DNA from: Pseudomonadota bacterium
Lineage (GTDB): Bacteria; Pseudomonadota; Alphaproteobacteria; Caulobacterales; Caulobacteraceae
Direction: 5' to 3'
Assembly (NCBI GenBank): GCA_963205005.1
Contig: CAUJHW010000134.1
Span: 1 to 32,042 of the forward strand
Length of the DNA stretch: 32,042 nt
Below are positions 16,295-24,474 of the stretch, piece after piece. A model generated the notes under the pieces. It was not told the DNA's origin, searched no databases, and saw only the letters and a list, made by a program, of their open reading frames with translations. The position numbers were made by a program, and so were the translations under genes. Each line of letters begins with the position of its first letter. Within the stretch, counting starts at the first letter, position 1.

Positions 16295-17110
16295 CTAGTT
16301 GAGCCGCAGCCTCACACGTTCACGCTGGGCCCTGGCCGCCAGCGCCGCGCCTCCGTCGAGGGCTGTGGCTTTCTGCAGGGCCTGGAGGGCGCCGGCGAGC
16401 GCGCCCTGGCCTTCGCGGGCGGCGGCGACGTCGAGCCAGGGGCGGTGGTCGGCGGGGTCGAGCAGGGCGCGACGCAGGGCGGCGCGTTCGGCGCGGTCGA
16501 AGTCGGCGGCGGCGCTGGCGCGGGCGTAGTCGATGTTCTGCAGCCGGATCAGCACCGCGCGGTCGCTCACGGGCGCCATAAGCCTGTCCAGCCGGTCGGC
16601 GACATTGGGGGTCAGGCCGGTGTGCAGGGCGCGCCGGGTCAGCTCCGAGGGCAGCACCACCCGGCCCTCTGCCGAGGGGTCGAGGGCCAGCGGCCCCTCC
16701 TCGGTCTCGATACGCAGCAGGAAGTGGCCCGGAAAGTCCACGCCCTGCAGGTTCAGGCCGCAGCGGCGCGCGGCGTGCAGGTAGAAGACAGCGATGGCGG
16801 CCGCCAGGCCCCGGCGGCGTTCTGTGACGCTGATGATGTCGGCGTTGCCGGGATCGGCGTCGGCGTACAGGTCGCCCGAAAGGCCGAGGTCGCCGGCCAT
16901 GGTCTCGGCGATCGCCTCCTCCGGGCTCTCGCGTTTCAGGCGCTCGGACAGACGTTCGACGCCCAGCGCCGCAAGCTCCCGGACCTTTTCGGCGTCACGG
17001 GTAGGGTCCTCGTGGACGGCGCAGGCGATGGCGGCGTCCAGCAGCGGGAACTCGCCGTCCACGGCGGCCCCGGCGTCGGAGAGGATCGAGTGGGCCTCGT
17101 GGCGGTCCAT
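16295..17110 (-). CDS. SirB1-like transglutaminase-fold/TPR protein
   Basis: The product is 271 residues of the SirB1/Transglut_core2 family. The core has [20 protein letters not shown] and the family landmark [12 protein letters not shown] (about 123-133). A C-terminal helical TPR-like part follows ([20 protein letters not shown], then [11 protein letters not shown]). These proteins are widespread and their biochemical role is unclear; in gammaproteobacteria they sit near prfA/prmC. Here the gene begins 6 bases after the yraN stop, so it is within the operon. No signal peptide is visible, so it is probably cytoplasmic. Confidence 0.85.
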   Translation of the reverse strand: MDRHEAHSILSDAGAAVDGEFPLLDAAIACAVHEDPTRDAEKVRELAALGVERLSERLKRESPEEAIAETMAGDLGLSGDLYADADPGNADIISVTERRRGLAAAIAVFYLHAARRCGLNLQGVDFPGHFLLRIETEEGPLALDPSAEGRVVLPSELTRRALHTGLTPNVADRLDRLMAPVSDRAVLIRLQNIDYARASAAADFDRAERAALRRALLDPADHRPWLDVAAAREGQGALAGALQALQKATALDGGAALAARAQRERVRLRLN

Positions 17111-17116
17111 GGGTCC

Positions 17117-17488
17117 TCAGCCGCCCTTCCACGCATCGGGCAAATGCCGGGGAAGCCGGCCGGGCGCGAGCGCCAGCAGATCCAGCCGCACCGTGCAGTG
17201 CTTCAGACCCGGGCGGTTGGCCGCCAGCTGGACGCCGGCCCGGCGCAGACGGTCGCGCTGGTCGAACCCCACGGCCTCGAGCGCGGTCTCGATGTTCGCG
17301 CGGCTCTTGACCTCGACCACCGCCAGCACGTCGCCACGCTGGGCGAGCAGGTCGATCTCGCAGTGGCGGGTTTTCAGCCGGAAGCCGAGGATCCGGTAGC
17401 CCCGGGCCATCAGCCAGGCGGCGGCCCAGACCTCGCTCCGGCGTCCCGAGCGGCGGGCGGCGGCGCCCCGGGCGACGCGGACGTTCAC
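17117..17488 (-). CDS. yraN: YraN family (UPF0102) nuclease-fold protein
   Basis: The product is 123 residues with the restriction-endonuclease-like fold of UPF0102. The signature E44-x-D46 (CEIDLLAQRGD) and the EVKSR motif (E59, K61) give the D/E...ExK catalytic pattern of PD-(D/E)XK proteins. The early LMARGYRILGFRLKT segment is also typical. The cellular role is unestablished; it usually neighbours rsmI. The start overlaps the rsmI stop by four bases (17485-17488), indicating translational coupling. Confidence 0.92.
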   Translation of the reverse strand: MNVRVARGAAARRSGRRSEVWAAAWLMARGYRILGFRLKTRHCEIDLLAQRGDVLAVVEVKSRANIETALEAVGFDQRDRLRRAGVQLAANRPGLKHCTVRLDLLALAPGRLPRHLPDAWKGG

Positions 17489-18366
17489 GGCTCGCGCTCC
17501 GCGTCCTGCTTCAGTTCCATCGCCCGGCGGTAGAGGTCGCGACGGGAAAGCCCCAGCGCCTTGGCCACCTCGGCGGCGGCCTCCGCAGGCTTCAGGCGGG
17601 TCAGCGCGTCCGCCAGGGCGGTGTCGGCGTCGGCGGCGCTGGCCTCGGTCTCGCGACCGGGCGCCACCAGGATGACGATCTCGCCGCGCGGCGCATCCAG
17701 TTCGGGATCCGCGGCCAGGCTGGCCAGCGTCCCGCGATAGGTGGTCTCGTAGAGCTTTGTGATCTCGCGGCAGACCACGGCCTCGCGATCGCCCAGCACG
17801 GCGGCCATGTCGGCCAGACAGTCGCCCAGCCTCGAGGCGCCTTCGTAGAAAACCAGCGTCGCCCGCACCCCGGCGAACTCCGCCAGGAAGGTGCGCCGCG
17901 CAGCGCTCTTGGGCGGCGGAAAGCCCACGAACAGGAATCGGTCGGTGGGCAGTCCGGCAGCCGACAGGCCGGCGATCAGGGCCGAGGCGCCCGGGATCGG
18001 GAACACCTTGTGGCCTTCGGCCGCGGCTTCGCGCACCAGCCTGTAGCCCGGGTCGGAAATCAGTGGCGTCCCCGCGTCGCTGACAAGCGCCACGCGTTTG
18101 CCTTCGGCGAGGGCCGCAAGCGCCTTGGGCCGGGCCCGCTCGGCGGCGTGCTCGTCGTGCCGTTCCAGCTTCGCCGACAGGCCGTAGGCGTTGAGCAGCT
18201 TGCCGGTCACCCGGGTGTCCTCGGCCAGGACCAGGTCGGCCTGGGCCAGCACGTCCAGCGCCCGAAGCGTGATGTCGCGCAGATTGCCGATCGGCGTCGC
18301 CACCACATAGAGCCCGGGCGCCAGCGGCGCGTCATTCAGGGCGGGGAGGGCGATGTCTCGGGACAT
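17485..18366 (-). CDS. rsmI: 16S rRNA 2'-O-ribose C1402 methyltransferase
   Basis: The product is 293 residues of the tetrapyrrole-methylase-fold family. RsmI methylates the 2'-hydroxyl of C1402 in 16S rRNA and so tunes decoding at the P site, using S-adenosylmethionine. Landmarks are GLYVVATPIGNLRDITLRAL, DLVLAEDTRVTGKLL, VALVSDAGTPLISDPGYRLV and the REITKLYETTYRGTL segment. The C-terminus ends in a helix-turn-helix-like part (AKALGLSRRDLYRRAMELKQ) common to the family. It lies 44 bases after hemW and overlaps yraN by four bases. Confidence 0.96.
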   Translation of the reverse strand: MSRDIALPALNDAPLAPGLYVVATPIGNLRDITLRALDVLAQADLVLAEDTRVTGKLLNAYGLSAKLERHDEHAAERARPKALAALAEGKRVALVSDAGTPLISDPGYRLVREAAAEGHKVFPIPGASALIAGLSAAGLPTDRFLFVGFPPPKSAARRTFLAEFAGVRATLVFYEGASRLGDCLADMAAVLGDREAVVCREITKLYETTYRGTLASLAADPELDAPRGEIVILVAPGRETEASAADADTALADALTRLKPAEAAAEVAKALGLSRRDLYRRAMELKQDAEREP

Positions 18367-18410
18367 GCGCGCGAGGGTTGGCTGCGCTGGCGGGGAAACG
18401 CAAGCGGCGC

Positions 18411-19565
18411 CTATGCGGTCGCCAGTTCGGTGGTCAGCCGGTCCAGCACGCGGCGGCCGTCCGGCGTGGCGCGCAGGCGCTCCGGGTCGGGGGCCAGAAG
18501 GCCGAGTTCCGTGAAATCGCGCACAGCCGGATGGTCCGGCGTCAGGCCCAGCACCGCGACGTCGGCGAATGGGATTCCGTCCAGGATCCGCAGGCCGCTG
18601 AGCAGCCGCTCCTCGGCGGCGTCGGTCGCGGTGAGCGTCTCGCGCTCGATGAAGCCCACGCCACGCTCAGCCACGGCGCGGATGTAGGCGTCCGGGCGAT
18701 CGGGGGCGACGGTGGCGGTCCGTGAGTCGCCCAGAGTCAGCCGGCCGTGCGCGCCGGGACCCGCGCCGACATAGTCCTGGCCGCGCCAGTAGACGAGGTT
18801 GTGCCGCGACCGCGCGGCCGGGCCACGGGCATGGTTCGACACCTCGTAGGCTTCGAATCCATGGCCTTCGAGCACGGTCTGGGTGGTGTCATAGAGGTCG
18901 GCGGCAAGGCCTTCTTCCGGGGGCGCGAAGGTCCCCCTGCGGACCGCGCGGTCGAAGGCCGTGCCGCTCTCGATGGTGAGCTGGTAGGGTGAGATGTGTT
19001 CGGCGCCGAGATCGATGGCGGCCCCGAGTTCGGCCGCCCAGGCCTGCGCCGACTGGCCGGGCAGGGCGTAGATCAGGTCCACCGACAGCCGGGGGAAGGC
19101 GCGGGCGGCGGTTTCTGCGGCGCGGCGGCCCTGGGCGGCGTCATGGTTTCGCCCGAGGAATTTCAGCGCGGCGTCATCCAGCGCCTGCAGGCCCAGCGAC
19201 AGGCGGTTGACGCCAGCGTCGGCCAGGGCTCCGAAGCGGGCGGTTTCCGCATCGGTGGGATTGGCTTCCAGGCTGACTTCCAGGTCGGCGGCGGGCGTCC
19301 ATAGCCGGCGCGCTGCGTTGACGACTTCCGCGACCCATGCCGGGTCCATCAGCGAGGGCGTGCCGCCGCCGAAGAACACCGAGACCAGTTCGCGCGGGCC
19401 GGTCAGCGCCGCCTGGGCCTCCAGGTCGGCGAGGATGGCGCGGGCGAGGTCGCCGGCCTCGGCCTCGCGGCCCCGCGCGCGGAACACGTTGAAATCGCAG
19501 TAGGGGCAGATCCGCGCGCAGTAGGGCCAGTGGACATAGACCCCGAGCGGCGGCGCGGCGCTCAA
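18411..19565 (-). CDS. hemW: HemW-type radical SAM haem chaperone
   Basis: The product is 384 residues, formerly annotated as oxygen-independent coproporphyrinogen III oxidase-like. The radical-SAM cluster motif is C16-x3-C20-x2-C23 ([15 protein letters not shown]). Next come the GGGTPSLM glycine-rich SAM segment, [31 protein letters not shown] and the EVSNHARG segment. HemW binds haem and transfers it to respiratory proteins; it lacks the N-terminal residues needed for coproporphyrinogen oxidase activity. The start overlaps the rdgB stop by four bases, an old and conserved pairing. Confidence 0.95.
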   Translation of the reverse strand: MSAAPPLGVYVHWPYCARICPYCDFNVFRARGREAEAGDLARAILADLEAQAALTGPRELVSVFFGGGTPSLMDPAWVAEVVNAARRLWTPAADLEVSLEANPTDAETARFGALADAGVNRLSLGLQALDDAALKFLGRNHDAAQGRRAAETAARAFPRLSVDLIYALPGQSAQAWAAELGAAIDLGAEHISPYQLTIESGTAFDRAVRRGTFAPPEEGLAADLYDTTQTVLEGHGFEAYEVSNHARGPAARSRHNLVYWRGQDYVGAGPGAHGRLTLGDSRTATVAPDRPDAYIRAVAERGVGFIERETLTATDAAEERLLSGLRILDGIPFADVAVLGLTPDHPAVRDFTELGLLAPDPERLRATPDGRRVLDRLTTELATA

Positions 19566-20161
19566 AGCAGGGCGGCCTTCAGCTTCGCGAACGCGCGCGC
19601 CCGGTGGCTCATGGCGTCCTTGGCCAGGGGTTCCATCTCGCCGAAGGTCTGGTCGAGGCCTTCGGGGATGAAGATCGGATCATAGCCGAAGCCCCGGTCG
19701 CCGCGGGGCGGAAAGGTTAGCGTCCCGTCGATCCGGCCCTCGACCACCACGGCCGGGCCACCCGGCCAGGCCACGGCCAGCGCCGAGGTGAACCAGGCCG
19801 ACAGGTCCTCGGCGCCCGCGGCCTCCAGCCGTTCCCCGACCTTGCGCATGGCCAGCGCGAAGTCCTTGTCCGGTCCGGCCCAGCGCGCCGAATAGATGCC
19901 TGGCGCGCCGTCCAGCGCGGTCACCGACAGGCCGGAATCGTCGGCCAGTGCGATCAGGCCCGAGGCTTCGGCCGCCGCGCGGGCCTTCAGCAGCGCATTG
20001 CCCACGAAGGTGGTCTCGGTCTCGTCCGGCTCGGGCAGGCCCAGCTCGCCAGCGGCGACCAGGGTGAACCGGCCCTCGAGGATCTCGGCCAGTTCGCGGG
20101 CCTTGCCGGGGTTGTGCGTCGCCACCACCAGCCGCGTCCCGGGCTCCAGTTTCAGCGCCAT
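19562..20161 (-). CDS. rdgB: RdgB/HAM1 dITP/XTP pyrophosphatase
   Basis: The product is 199 residues. RdgB hydrolyses dITP, XTP and dXTP to monophosphates and so keeps deaminated purines out of DNA and RNA. Landmarks are the N-terminal [18 protein letters not shown] substrate loop, [17 protein letters not shown], the catalytic [10 protein letters not shown] with the DD-SGL acid pair, [10 protein letters not shown] and the C-terminal [18 protein letters not shown]. It is the first gene of the leftward run ending in gshB. In many alphaproteobacteria rph lies directly upstream; here a 1.6-kb block on the other strand separates them. Confidence 0.97.
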   Translation of the reverse strand: MALKLEPGTRLVVATHNPGKARELAEILEGRFTLVAAGELGLPEPDETETTFVGNALLKARAAAEASGLIALADDSGLSVTALDGAPGIYSARWAGPDKDFALAMRKVGERLEAAGAEDLSAWFTSALAVAWPGGPAVVVEGRIDGTLTFPPRGDRGFGYDPIFIPEGLDQTFGEMEPLAKDAMSHRARAFAKLKAALL

Positions 20162-20271
20162 GGATTCACTCCGTCTTCACCGGCCGCGGACCATACCCCC
20201 GCCCCGCCGTGTTGCATTGCGAAAGTTTAATATCGTTACTCGATGTTCATTTGATCGAAAAGCAATGCGGC

Positions 20272-20329
20272 CTTATCGATAAGCACATCGGGACGACGGG
20301 TCCCGAACATTAACGCGCTGCAATGCAGC
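20272..20329. promoter_or_regulatory. Palindrome cluster in AT-richer rdgB / small-gene gap
   Basis: The 188-base region between rdgB and the 35-residue gene is less GC-rich than its surroundings. It contains a perfect 12-base palindrome CTTATCGATAAG (20272-20283), a CGGGAC-N5-GTCCCG hairpin (20289-20305) and GCTGCA-A-TGCAGC (20317-20329), in series just upstream of the small gene. They may be operators, possibly for the Cro-like regulator at 21122. No known box is recognised. Confidence 0.4.
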
Positions 20330-20349
20330 ATAACGAAACGGAGCTACAC

Positions 20350-20457
20350 ATGTTCTCGCAAGCCATGAACATCCTCGACCGCATCACCATGACCTTCGTC
20401 GTGATCCTCGCCGCCACGCCGTTCCTGGCCGTCGCCGCCAACACCGCTTTCCTCTAA
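20350..20457 (+). CDS. Very short single-span membrane peptide (35 aa)
   Basis: ATG 20350 is preceded 6 bases upstream by GGAG and opens a 35-codon frame ending TAA. The peptide has an amphipathic start (MFSQAMNILDRITM) and then a hydrophobic stretch, TFVVILAATPFLAVAA, long enough to enter a membrane. It could be a small inner-membrane protein or a secreted peptide with a signal-like N-terminus. I recognise no family. Codon usage is strongly GC-ending like its neighbours, and the ribosome-binding site is good, which favours a real gene. The DUF2975 gene follows about 100 bases downstream on the same strand. Confidence 0.55.
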   Translation: MFSQAMNILDRITMTFVVILAATPFLAVAANTAFL

Positions 20458-20559
20458 GACGTGTCCCTGACTGAGATGGGGTCCGTCCGATCCGCCCCGG
20501 TGACCGGCTGACGCCGGAGCCGCGGCGGGTCCTGACGATCGAAGGGGGAGCGGGGCAAT

Positions 20560-21108
20560 ATGCGCGCGATGGGTCCGGGCTCGATCTCGAGCTTTCTGAA
20601 GATCATCCTCGACGTCGTCTTCGCGGCCCTTTGGATTGGCATCGCCGTCGTCGGCGTCATCGCCCTCGCGGGACTGCTGGTCAGCTTGAATCCCGATCTC
20701 CTGGCCACGCTGAAGGCCAACGCCCGCAGCACGCCGGACAGCGACCTGGGCAAGGTCCTCGACAATGTCCCCCGCGTCGTCAGCGTCCTCACCGCGATTG
20801 TGCTCTACCTGGGCGGCATCCTGGTCATCGTCGGTTCCCTGCGCCGCATCTTCACCACCCTGACCGCCGGCGATCCCTTCCATCCTGACAATGTCGCCCG
20901 TCTGCGCCTGATCGGCCTCATGCTCGCGGCGCTGGAACTGGGTCGGTACGCCTTCTGGGCATTCAGCGTCTGGCTGCTGCCCCTCGTGGCCAAAGACCAG
21001 CCATCGCTCAGCCTCACCGCCTGGTTCTCTGTTCTCGTCGTCTTCGTGCTCGCAGAGGTTTTCCGCGAGGGCGCGCGCCTGCGCCGCGAAGCCGAGCTGA
21101 CGATCTAG
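20560..21108 (+). CDS. DUF2975 family integral membrane protein
   Basis: The product is 182 residues with four hydrophobic spans: about 14-45 (VVFAALWIGIAVVGVIALAG), 75-95 (VLTAIVLYLGGILVIVGSL), 115-135 and 148-165. This matches the DUF2975 pattern, including the TLTAGDPFHPDNVARLRLIG loop between spans two and three. The family has no established activity. It is very often followed, as here 13 bases later, by a small Cro/YozG-like helix-turn-helix protein, and the two are probably a membrane-partner/regulator pair. ATG 20560 has a purine-rich GGGGGAG region about 10 bases upstream. Confidence 0.85.
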   Translation: MRAMGPGSISSFLKIILDVVFAALWIGIAVVGVIALAGLLVSLNPDLLATLKANARSTPDSDLGKVLDNVPRVVSVLTAIVLYLGGILVIVGSLRRIFTTLTAGDPFHPDNVARLRLIGLMLAALELGRYAFWAFSVWLLPLVAKDQPSLSLTAWFSVLVVFVLAEVFREGARLRREAELTI

Positions 21109-21121
21109 GAGCGCGCTGACC

Positions 21122-21361
21122 ATGCCGATCCGCGTCAATCTCGATCGCGTCCTCCTGGAGCGGCGCATGTCGCTCACCGAACTCGCCGACCGCGTCGGCG
21201 TGACCATCGCCAACCTGTCGATCCTGAAGACCGGCAAGGCCCGCGCCGTACGCTTCTCCACCCTGGCCGCCCTGTGCCGCGAACTCGACTGCCAGCCCGG
21301 CGACCTGCTGGTCTACGAGCCCGGCCCCGACGATGGCGGGCTGGACGAGGGCGAGGACTAG
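21122..21361 (+). CDS. Cro/YozG-like small helix-turn-helix regulator
   Basis: The product is 79 residues and almost entirely a helix-turn-helix domain (SLTELADRVGVTIANLSILK, then TGKARAVRFSTLAALCRELD). It ends in CQPGDLLVYEP, typical of the YozG group, and an acidic tail. AGGAG overlaps the DUF2975 stop region, 10 bases before the ATG, so the pair is one operon. It probably binds its own promoter, and the palindromes at 20272-20329 are candidate sites. How the membrane partner affects it is unknown. Confidence 0.88.
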   Translation: MPIRVNLDRVLLERRMSLTELADRVGVTIANLSILKTGKARAVRFSTLAALCRELDCQPGDLLVYEPGPDDGGLDEGED

Positions 21362-21461
21362 GTCGAGCCGGTATTCGGCCGGAACGCCCTCTTTCGCGCC
21401 GCACCGCGGCAATCTGCATGCGGCATTGCGGCGCAGATTTATTCACCGATGCGAGAAATCC

Positions 21462-21489
21462 TTGATTTCCCCGAGGCGGAGGCCTATCT
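21462..21489 (+). promoter_or_regulatory. Possible sigma-70-type promoter for the 34-aa gene
   Basis: TTGATT at 21462-21467 and CTATCT at 21484-21489 are 16 bases apart, placing a start point some 30 bases before the ATG at 21529. The match to consensus is partial. The rest of the 167-base gap holds a 7-base inverted repeat AATCTGC/GCAGATT (21411-21417, 21433-21439). Confidence 0.3.
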
Positions 21490-21528
21490 GCGCGTCACGC
21501 TGCACTGCACAACAAAGGAGTGACGCAG

Positions 21529-21633
21529 ATGGTCGCCCTCTTCGAAAAGATCCTCGACGCGATGTTCGCCCCCCTGGCGCGCGAACTGGAACGCCTCCCG
21601 CCCTCGGCGCTGCGCTTCAACGTGTTCTTCTGA
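21529..21633 (+). CDS. Very short peptide gene (34 aa)
   Basis: ATG 21529 follows AAGGAG (21515-21520) at 8 bases, one of the best ribosome-binding sites in the window. It opens a 34-codon frame ending TGA. The peptide starts MVALFEKILDAMFAPLAREL, an amphipathic helix, and ends LRFNVFF. I recognise no family and see no signal peptide or full transmembrane span. Two hairpins follow the stop. A leader-peptide role was considered because of the terminal Phe codons, but no rightward gene follows before rph, which runs the other way. A free-standing small protein is more likely. Confidence 0.55.
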   Translation: MVALFEKILDAMFAPLARELERLPPSALRFNVFF

Positions 21634-21650
21634 TCTGAACTGAATGTGTC

Positions 21651-21683
21651 GTCCCGGCTTTCGCGCCAGCGAACGTCCGGGAC
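21651..21683. repeat. REP-like hairpin GTCCCGG...CCGGGAC
   Basis: Seven-base arms (21651-21657, 21677-21683) enclose a second five-base stem TTCGC/GCGAA (21660-21664, 21669-21673). It stands between the 34-residue gene and the bidirectional terminator. It resembles extragenic palindromes of the GTCCCGG type; only one copy of this exact form is in the window. Confidence 0.5.
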
Positions 21684-21693
21684 CCCAAATGCA

Positions 21694-21726
21694 AACGGCG
21701 CCGTCTCAGTCCGAGGCGGCGCCGTT
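21694..21726. terminator. Bidirectional rho-independent terminator
   Basis: Ten-base perfect arms AACGGCGCCG / CGGCGCCGTT (21694-21703, 21717-21726), with three further pairs inside, form a very stable stem. A TTTT run follows rightward, and a T-rich TTTGCATTT follows on the other strand. It serves the convergent 34-residue gene and rph. Confidence 0.85.
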
Positions 21727-21747
21727 TTCGCGTCCGGTGACGTCGGC

Positions 21748-22464
21748 TCAGCCGCCCGTGGCGGCCCGCTGCAGCACGCAAAGCTCGCCGATCCCCTTGC
21801 GGGCCAGCGAGAACAGGGCGTCGAACTCGCCCTGGCTGAAGCCGCGCTTCTCGCCGGTGGCCTGCACCTCAACGATGTCGCCCGAGCCGGTCAGCACGAA
21901 GTTCGAGTCGGCCTCGGCGTTGGAATCCTCCTCGTAGTCGAGGTCGAGAACCGGCGTGCCGTTGAAGATGCCGCAGCTTACGGCCGCGACCTGGTCGAGG
22001 ATCGGGTCGGTGGTGATCACGCCCTCGTCCAGCAGGTACCTGGTGGCCAGTCGCAGCGCGACCCAGGCCCCGGTGATCGAGGCCGTGCGCGTGCCGCCGT
22101 CGGCCTGGATGACGTCGCAGTCGACGGTGATCTGGCGCTCGCCCAGGGCCTTCATGTCGGTGACGGCGCGCAGGGACCGGCCGATCAGCCGCTGGATCTC
22201 CTGGGTGCGGCCCGACTGCTTGCCGGCCGCGGCTTCGCGGCGGCCGCGGGTGTGGGTGGCGCGGGGCAGCATGCCGTACTCGGCGGTCACCCAGCCCTGG
22301 CCCTTGCCGCGCAGGAAGCCGGGGACGCCTTCCTCAAGGCTGGCGGTCACCAGCACCTTGGTGTGGCCGCAGGTGATCAGGCACGAACCCTCGGCGTAGC
22401 GGGTGACCCCGGTCTCCAGGGTGATGGACCGCAGGACGTCAGGCGTACGTTCGGAGGGGCGCAT
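21748..22464 (-). CDS. rph: RNase PH
   Basis: The product is 238 residues, the normal length. RNase PH is a phosphorolytic 3'-to-5' exoribonuclease that trims tRNA 3' ends and works in a hexameric ring. Landmarks are the N-terminal [59 protein letters not shown] with the conserved arginines, and the phosphate-site segment [21 protein letters not shown] 22464 gives the family's usual start; the longer open frame upstream runs into the hrcA side. It is divergent from hrcA and ends at a strong terminator. Confidence 0.97.
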   Translation of the reverse strand: MRPSERTPDVLRSITLETGVTRYAEGSCLITCGHTKVLVTASLEEGVPGFLRGKGQGWVTAEYGMLPRATHTRGRREAAAGKQSGRTQEIQRLIGRSLRAVTDMKALGERQITVDCDVIQADGGTRTASITGAWVALRLATRYLLDEGVITTDPILDQVAAVSCGIFNGTPVLDLDYEEDSNAEADSNFVLTGSGDIVEVQATGEKRGFSQGEFDALFSLARKGIGELCVLQRAATGG

Positions 22465-22490
22465 GGGATCGGACTTCTTCAGGGCGCGGC

Positions 22491-22517
22491 TTGCGCCGCG
22501 GAGGGTCGCGCTTATCC
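22491..22517 (+). promoter_or_regulatory. Possible Caulobacter-type housekeeping promoter for hrcA
   Basis: TTGCGC (22491-22496) and GCTTATCC (22510-22517) are 13 bases apart in the rph/hrcA divergent gap. This resembles the Caulobacter sigma-73 pattern TTGACG-N10-14-GCTANAWC with several mismatches. No CIRCE element is seen here. Confidence 0.3.
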
Positions 22518-22538
22518 TAGATCGGGAAGGCCCCGTCC

Positions 22539-23639
22539 ATGGGGCGCTGCGAGGGACCCCTGCCGCATCCCGTGACACCACCCCTGTTCTCCCGCGGACC
22601 CTCGCTTTCCGACATGGACAGCCGCGCCCGCGAGATCTTCCGGCGCATCGTCGAGGGCTATCTGGAGACCGGCGAGCCGGTGGGCTCGCGCACCCTGTCC
22701 AAGGGCGGCCTGTCGCTGTCGCCGGCCTCGATCCGCAACACCATGCAGGACCTGACCCAGCTCGGCCTGCTGGGCGCCCCGCACGTCAGCGCCGGGCGGC
22801 TGCCGACCCACGCGGGCCTGCGGCTGTTCGTCGACGGCCTGCTGGAGGTTGGCGACATCGGCGAGGCCGAAAGGCGGTCCATCGAGGCGCGCCTGCTGGC
22901 CCATGGCCGGAACTACGAGGACGCGCTCAACGAAGCCTCGGCGATCCTGTCCGGGCTGGCGGGCGGCGCCGGCGTGGTGGTGACGCCGGTCCGCGACGCC
23001 GGGGTGACCCACGTCGAGTTCGTGCCCCTGTCAGGCGACCGGACGCTGGCGATCATGGTGTTCGACGACGGCGTGGTGGAGAACCGGCTGATCCGCCAGC
23101 CCATGGGCGTGACCCCTTCGGCGCTGCAGGAGGCTTCCAACTTCCTCAACGCCCGGATGCGCGGCCGCACCCTTTCGGAGACCAAGGCCGACCTGCGCGG
23201 CGAGCTGGACCGCGCGCGGCGTGAACTCGACGAGACCGCCGCCCGGCTGGTCGAGGATGGCCTGGCCGCCTGGGGCGGAGGCGAGGCCGAGGCCCGCGCC
23301 CTGATCGTCCGCGGCCGCGCCAACCTGCTGGAGGACAGCCAGGCCATCGAGGATCTGGAGCGGGTGCGCTCGCTGTTCGAGGATCTGGAGCAGAAGGAAC
23401 AGCTGATCGGCCTGCTGGACGGGGTCCGCGACGGCCAGGGGATGCGCATCTTCATCGGCGCGGAGACGCGGTTGTTCTCGCTTTCGGGTTCCGCTGTGAT
23501 CGCGGCGCCCTATATGACGGGCGCACAGAAGGTCGTGGGCGCCATCGGCGTCATCGGCCCCGCGCGATTGAACTATGCCCGGGTCATACCGTTGGTGGAC
23601 TACACCGCCCGCGTGCTTGGCCAGGTGATGAACGCTTAA
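22539..23639 (+). CDS. hrcA: Heat-inducible transcription repressor HrcA
   Basis: The product is about 366 residues. HrcA represses groESL and sometimes dnaK by binding CIRCE elements and is itself refolded by GroEL. The N-terminal winged helix (about 26-95) has [38 protein letters not shown] and [18 protein letters not shown]. The later GAF-like part has [20 protein letters not shown], and the C-terminus has [26 protein letters not shown] lies 8 bases before ATG 22539; ATG 22614 (MDSRAREIF) or a GTG at 22572 are shorter alternatives. grpE follows after 15 bases. Confidence 0.95.
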   Translation: MGRCEGPLPHPVTPPLFSRGPSLSDMDSRAREIFRRIVEGYLETGEPVGSRTLSKGGLSLSPASIRNTMQDLTQLGLLGAPHVSAGRLPTHAGLRLFVDGLLEVGDIGEAERRSIEARLLAHGRNYEDALNEASAILSGLAGGAGVVVTPVRDAGVTHVEFVPLSGDRTLAIMVFDDGVVENRLIRQPMGVTPSALQEASNFLNARMRGRTLSETKADLRGELDRARRELDETAARLVEDGLAAWGGGEAEARALIVRGRANLLEDSQAIEDLERVRSLFEDLEQKEQLIGLLDGVRDGQGMRIFIGAETRLFSLSGSAVIAAPYMTGAQKVVGAIGVIGPARLNYARVIPLVDYTARVLGQVMNA

Positions 23640-23654
23640 GGTCGAAGAGAAGTC

Positions 23655-24263
23655 ATGTCCGAAGATAGCCCCGCCAACTGGGAGGCCGACAGCCCGTCCG
23701 TCGACGCCGAAGTCGAGGCCCTGCAGGCCGAGGTCAACGGCCTGAAGGAACAGGTGCTGCGCTACGCCGCAGAAGCCGAGAACACCAAGCGCCGCGCCGA
23801 GCGCGAGATGAACGACGCGCGCGCCTACGCCATCCAGAAATTCGCCCGCGACCTGCTGGGCGTCGCCGACATTCTCGACCGGGCCATGGCCGCGGTCCCC
23901 GCCGACATCGCCGACCCGGCGATGAAGAACTTCATCGTCGGCATCGAGATGACCTCGAAGGAACTGCTGGGCGCTTTCGAGCGGAACGGGCTGAAGCGTA
24001 TCGCGCCGGAACAGGGCGAGAAGTTCGATCCCCACAAGCACCAGGCGATGATGGAACAGCCCGACACCGGGGTAACCCCCGGCGGCGTGGTGATGGTGAT
24101 GCAGCCCGGCTACGAACTGCTCGGCCGGCTGATCCGTCCGGCCATGGTGGCCGTGGCGGCCAAGGCCGCCGGCGCCGCGCCGGCGGGGGGCGGCAATCCC
24201 TATGGTGGCGGCAGCGGCGGCGAGGACGAAGACGCCGGGGGCTCCGTCGACACCCGGGCCTGA
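23655..24263 (+). CDS. grpE: GrpE nucleotide exchange factor
   Basis: The product is 202 residues. GrpE releases ADP from DnaK during protein refolding. It has the long N-terminal coiled coil (EVEALQAEVNGLKEQVLRYA, then AEAENTKRRAERE), the FARDLLGVADILDRAM helix pair, and the C-terminal beta domain with HQAMMEQPDTGVTPGGVVMV and the GYELLGRLIRPAMVAVA ending. A Gly-rich, acidic tail follows (GGGNPYGGGSGGEDEDAGGS). It forms the hrcA-grpE operon seen in most alphaproteobacteria and is followed by a clear terminator. Confidence 0.97.
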   Translation: MSEDSPANWEADSPSVDAEVEALQAEVNGLKEQVLRYAAEAENTKRRAEREMNDARAYAIQKFARDLLGVADILDRAMAAVPADIADPAMKNFIVGIEMTSKELLGAFERNGLKRIAPEQGEKFDPHKHQAMMEQPDTGVTPGGVVMVMQPGYELLGRLIRPAMVAVAAKAAGAAPAGGGNPYGGGSGGEDEDAGGSVDTRA

Positions 24264-24285
24264 GCCTTAACCCCTGATTTCGTGG

Positions 24286-24313
24286 AACGCCCCGCCTTCC
24301 GGCGGGGCGTTTT
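24286..24313 (+). terminator. Rho-independent terminator after grpE
   Basis: Perfect 11-base arms AACGCCCCGCC (24286-24296) and GGCGGGGCGTT (24301-24311) with a TTCC loop, followed by further Ts. It lies 22 bases after the grpE stop and closes the hrcA-grpE operon. Confidence 0.9.
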
Positions 24314-24402
24314 GCGTTTCAGGTCGCTCATCCCGGCCGTTTTGCTGTGGGTGAGCCCGAGCTCCCCTTTCACAGCCTTAGGAATTCGCTAATCTCGGAA
24401 GT

Positions 24403-24447
24403 CCCCCGCCCAACGGGGGCGCGGCCTGGCGGGCCTGATTCGCCAGG
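24403..24447 (+). promoter_or_regulatory. Two stem-loops in the dnaN leader
   Basis: Upstream of dnaN, CCCCCG-CCCAA-CGGGGG (24403-24419) is followed by CCTGGCG-N9-CGCCAGG (24425-24447). The second loop contains a GATTC (CcrM-type GANTC) site. The pair lies 28 bases before the start codon. They may fold in the mRNA leader or be protein sites; no known riboswitch is recognised. The rest of the 211-base gap shows only a GCTGTG/CACAGC inverted pair near 24344-24376. Confidence 0.4.
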
Positions 24448-24474
24448 GCGCGCAAAAGGCGAGCCGGGACCGAC

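Noticed and set aside
21529..21728. The 34-residue frame with terminal Phe codons plus two hairpins considered as an attenuator
   Set aside because: No rightward amino-acid biosynthesis gene follows; the next gene, rph, is on the opposite strand.
1216..24441. Apparent enrichment of GANTC sites in upstream regions (1216, 8803, 12724, 15156, 15260, 20163, 24437)
   Set aside because: The rough frequency in intergenic DNA is about what base composition predicts, and coding regions such as hemW also contain sites. Only the comM case is kept because it coincides with a DnaA box.
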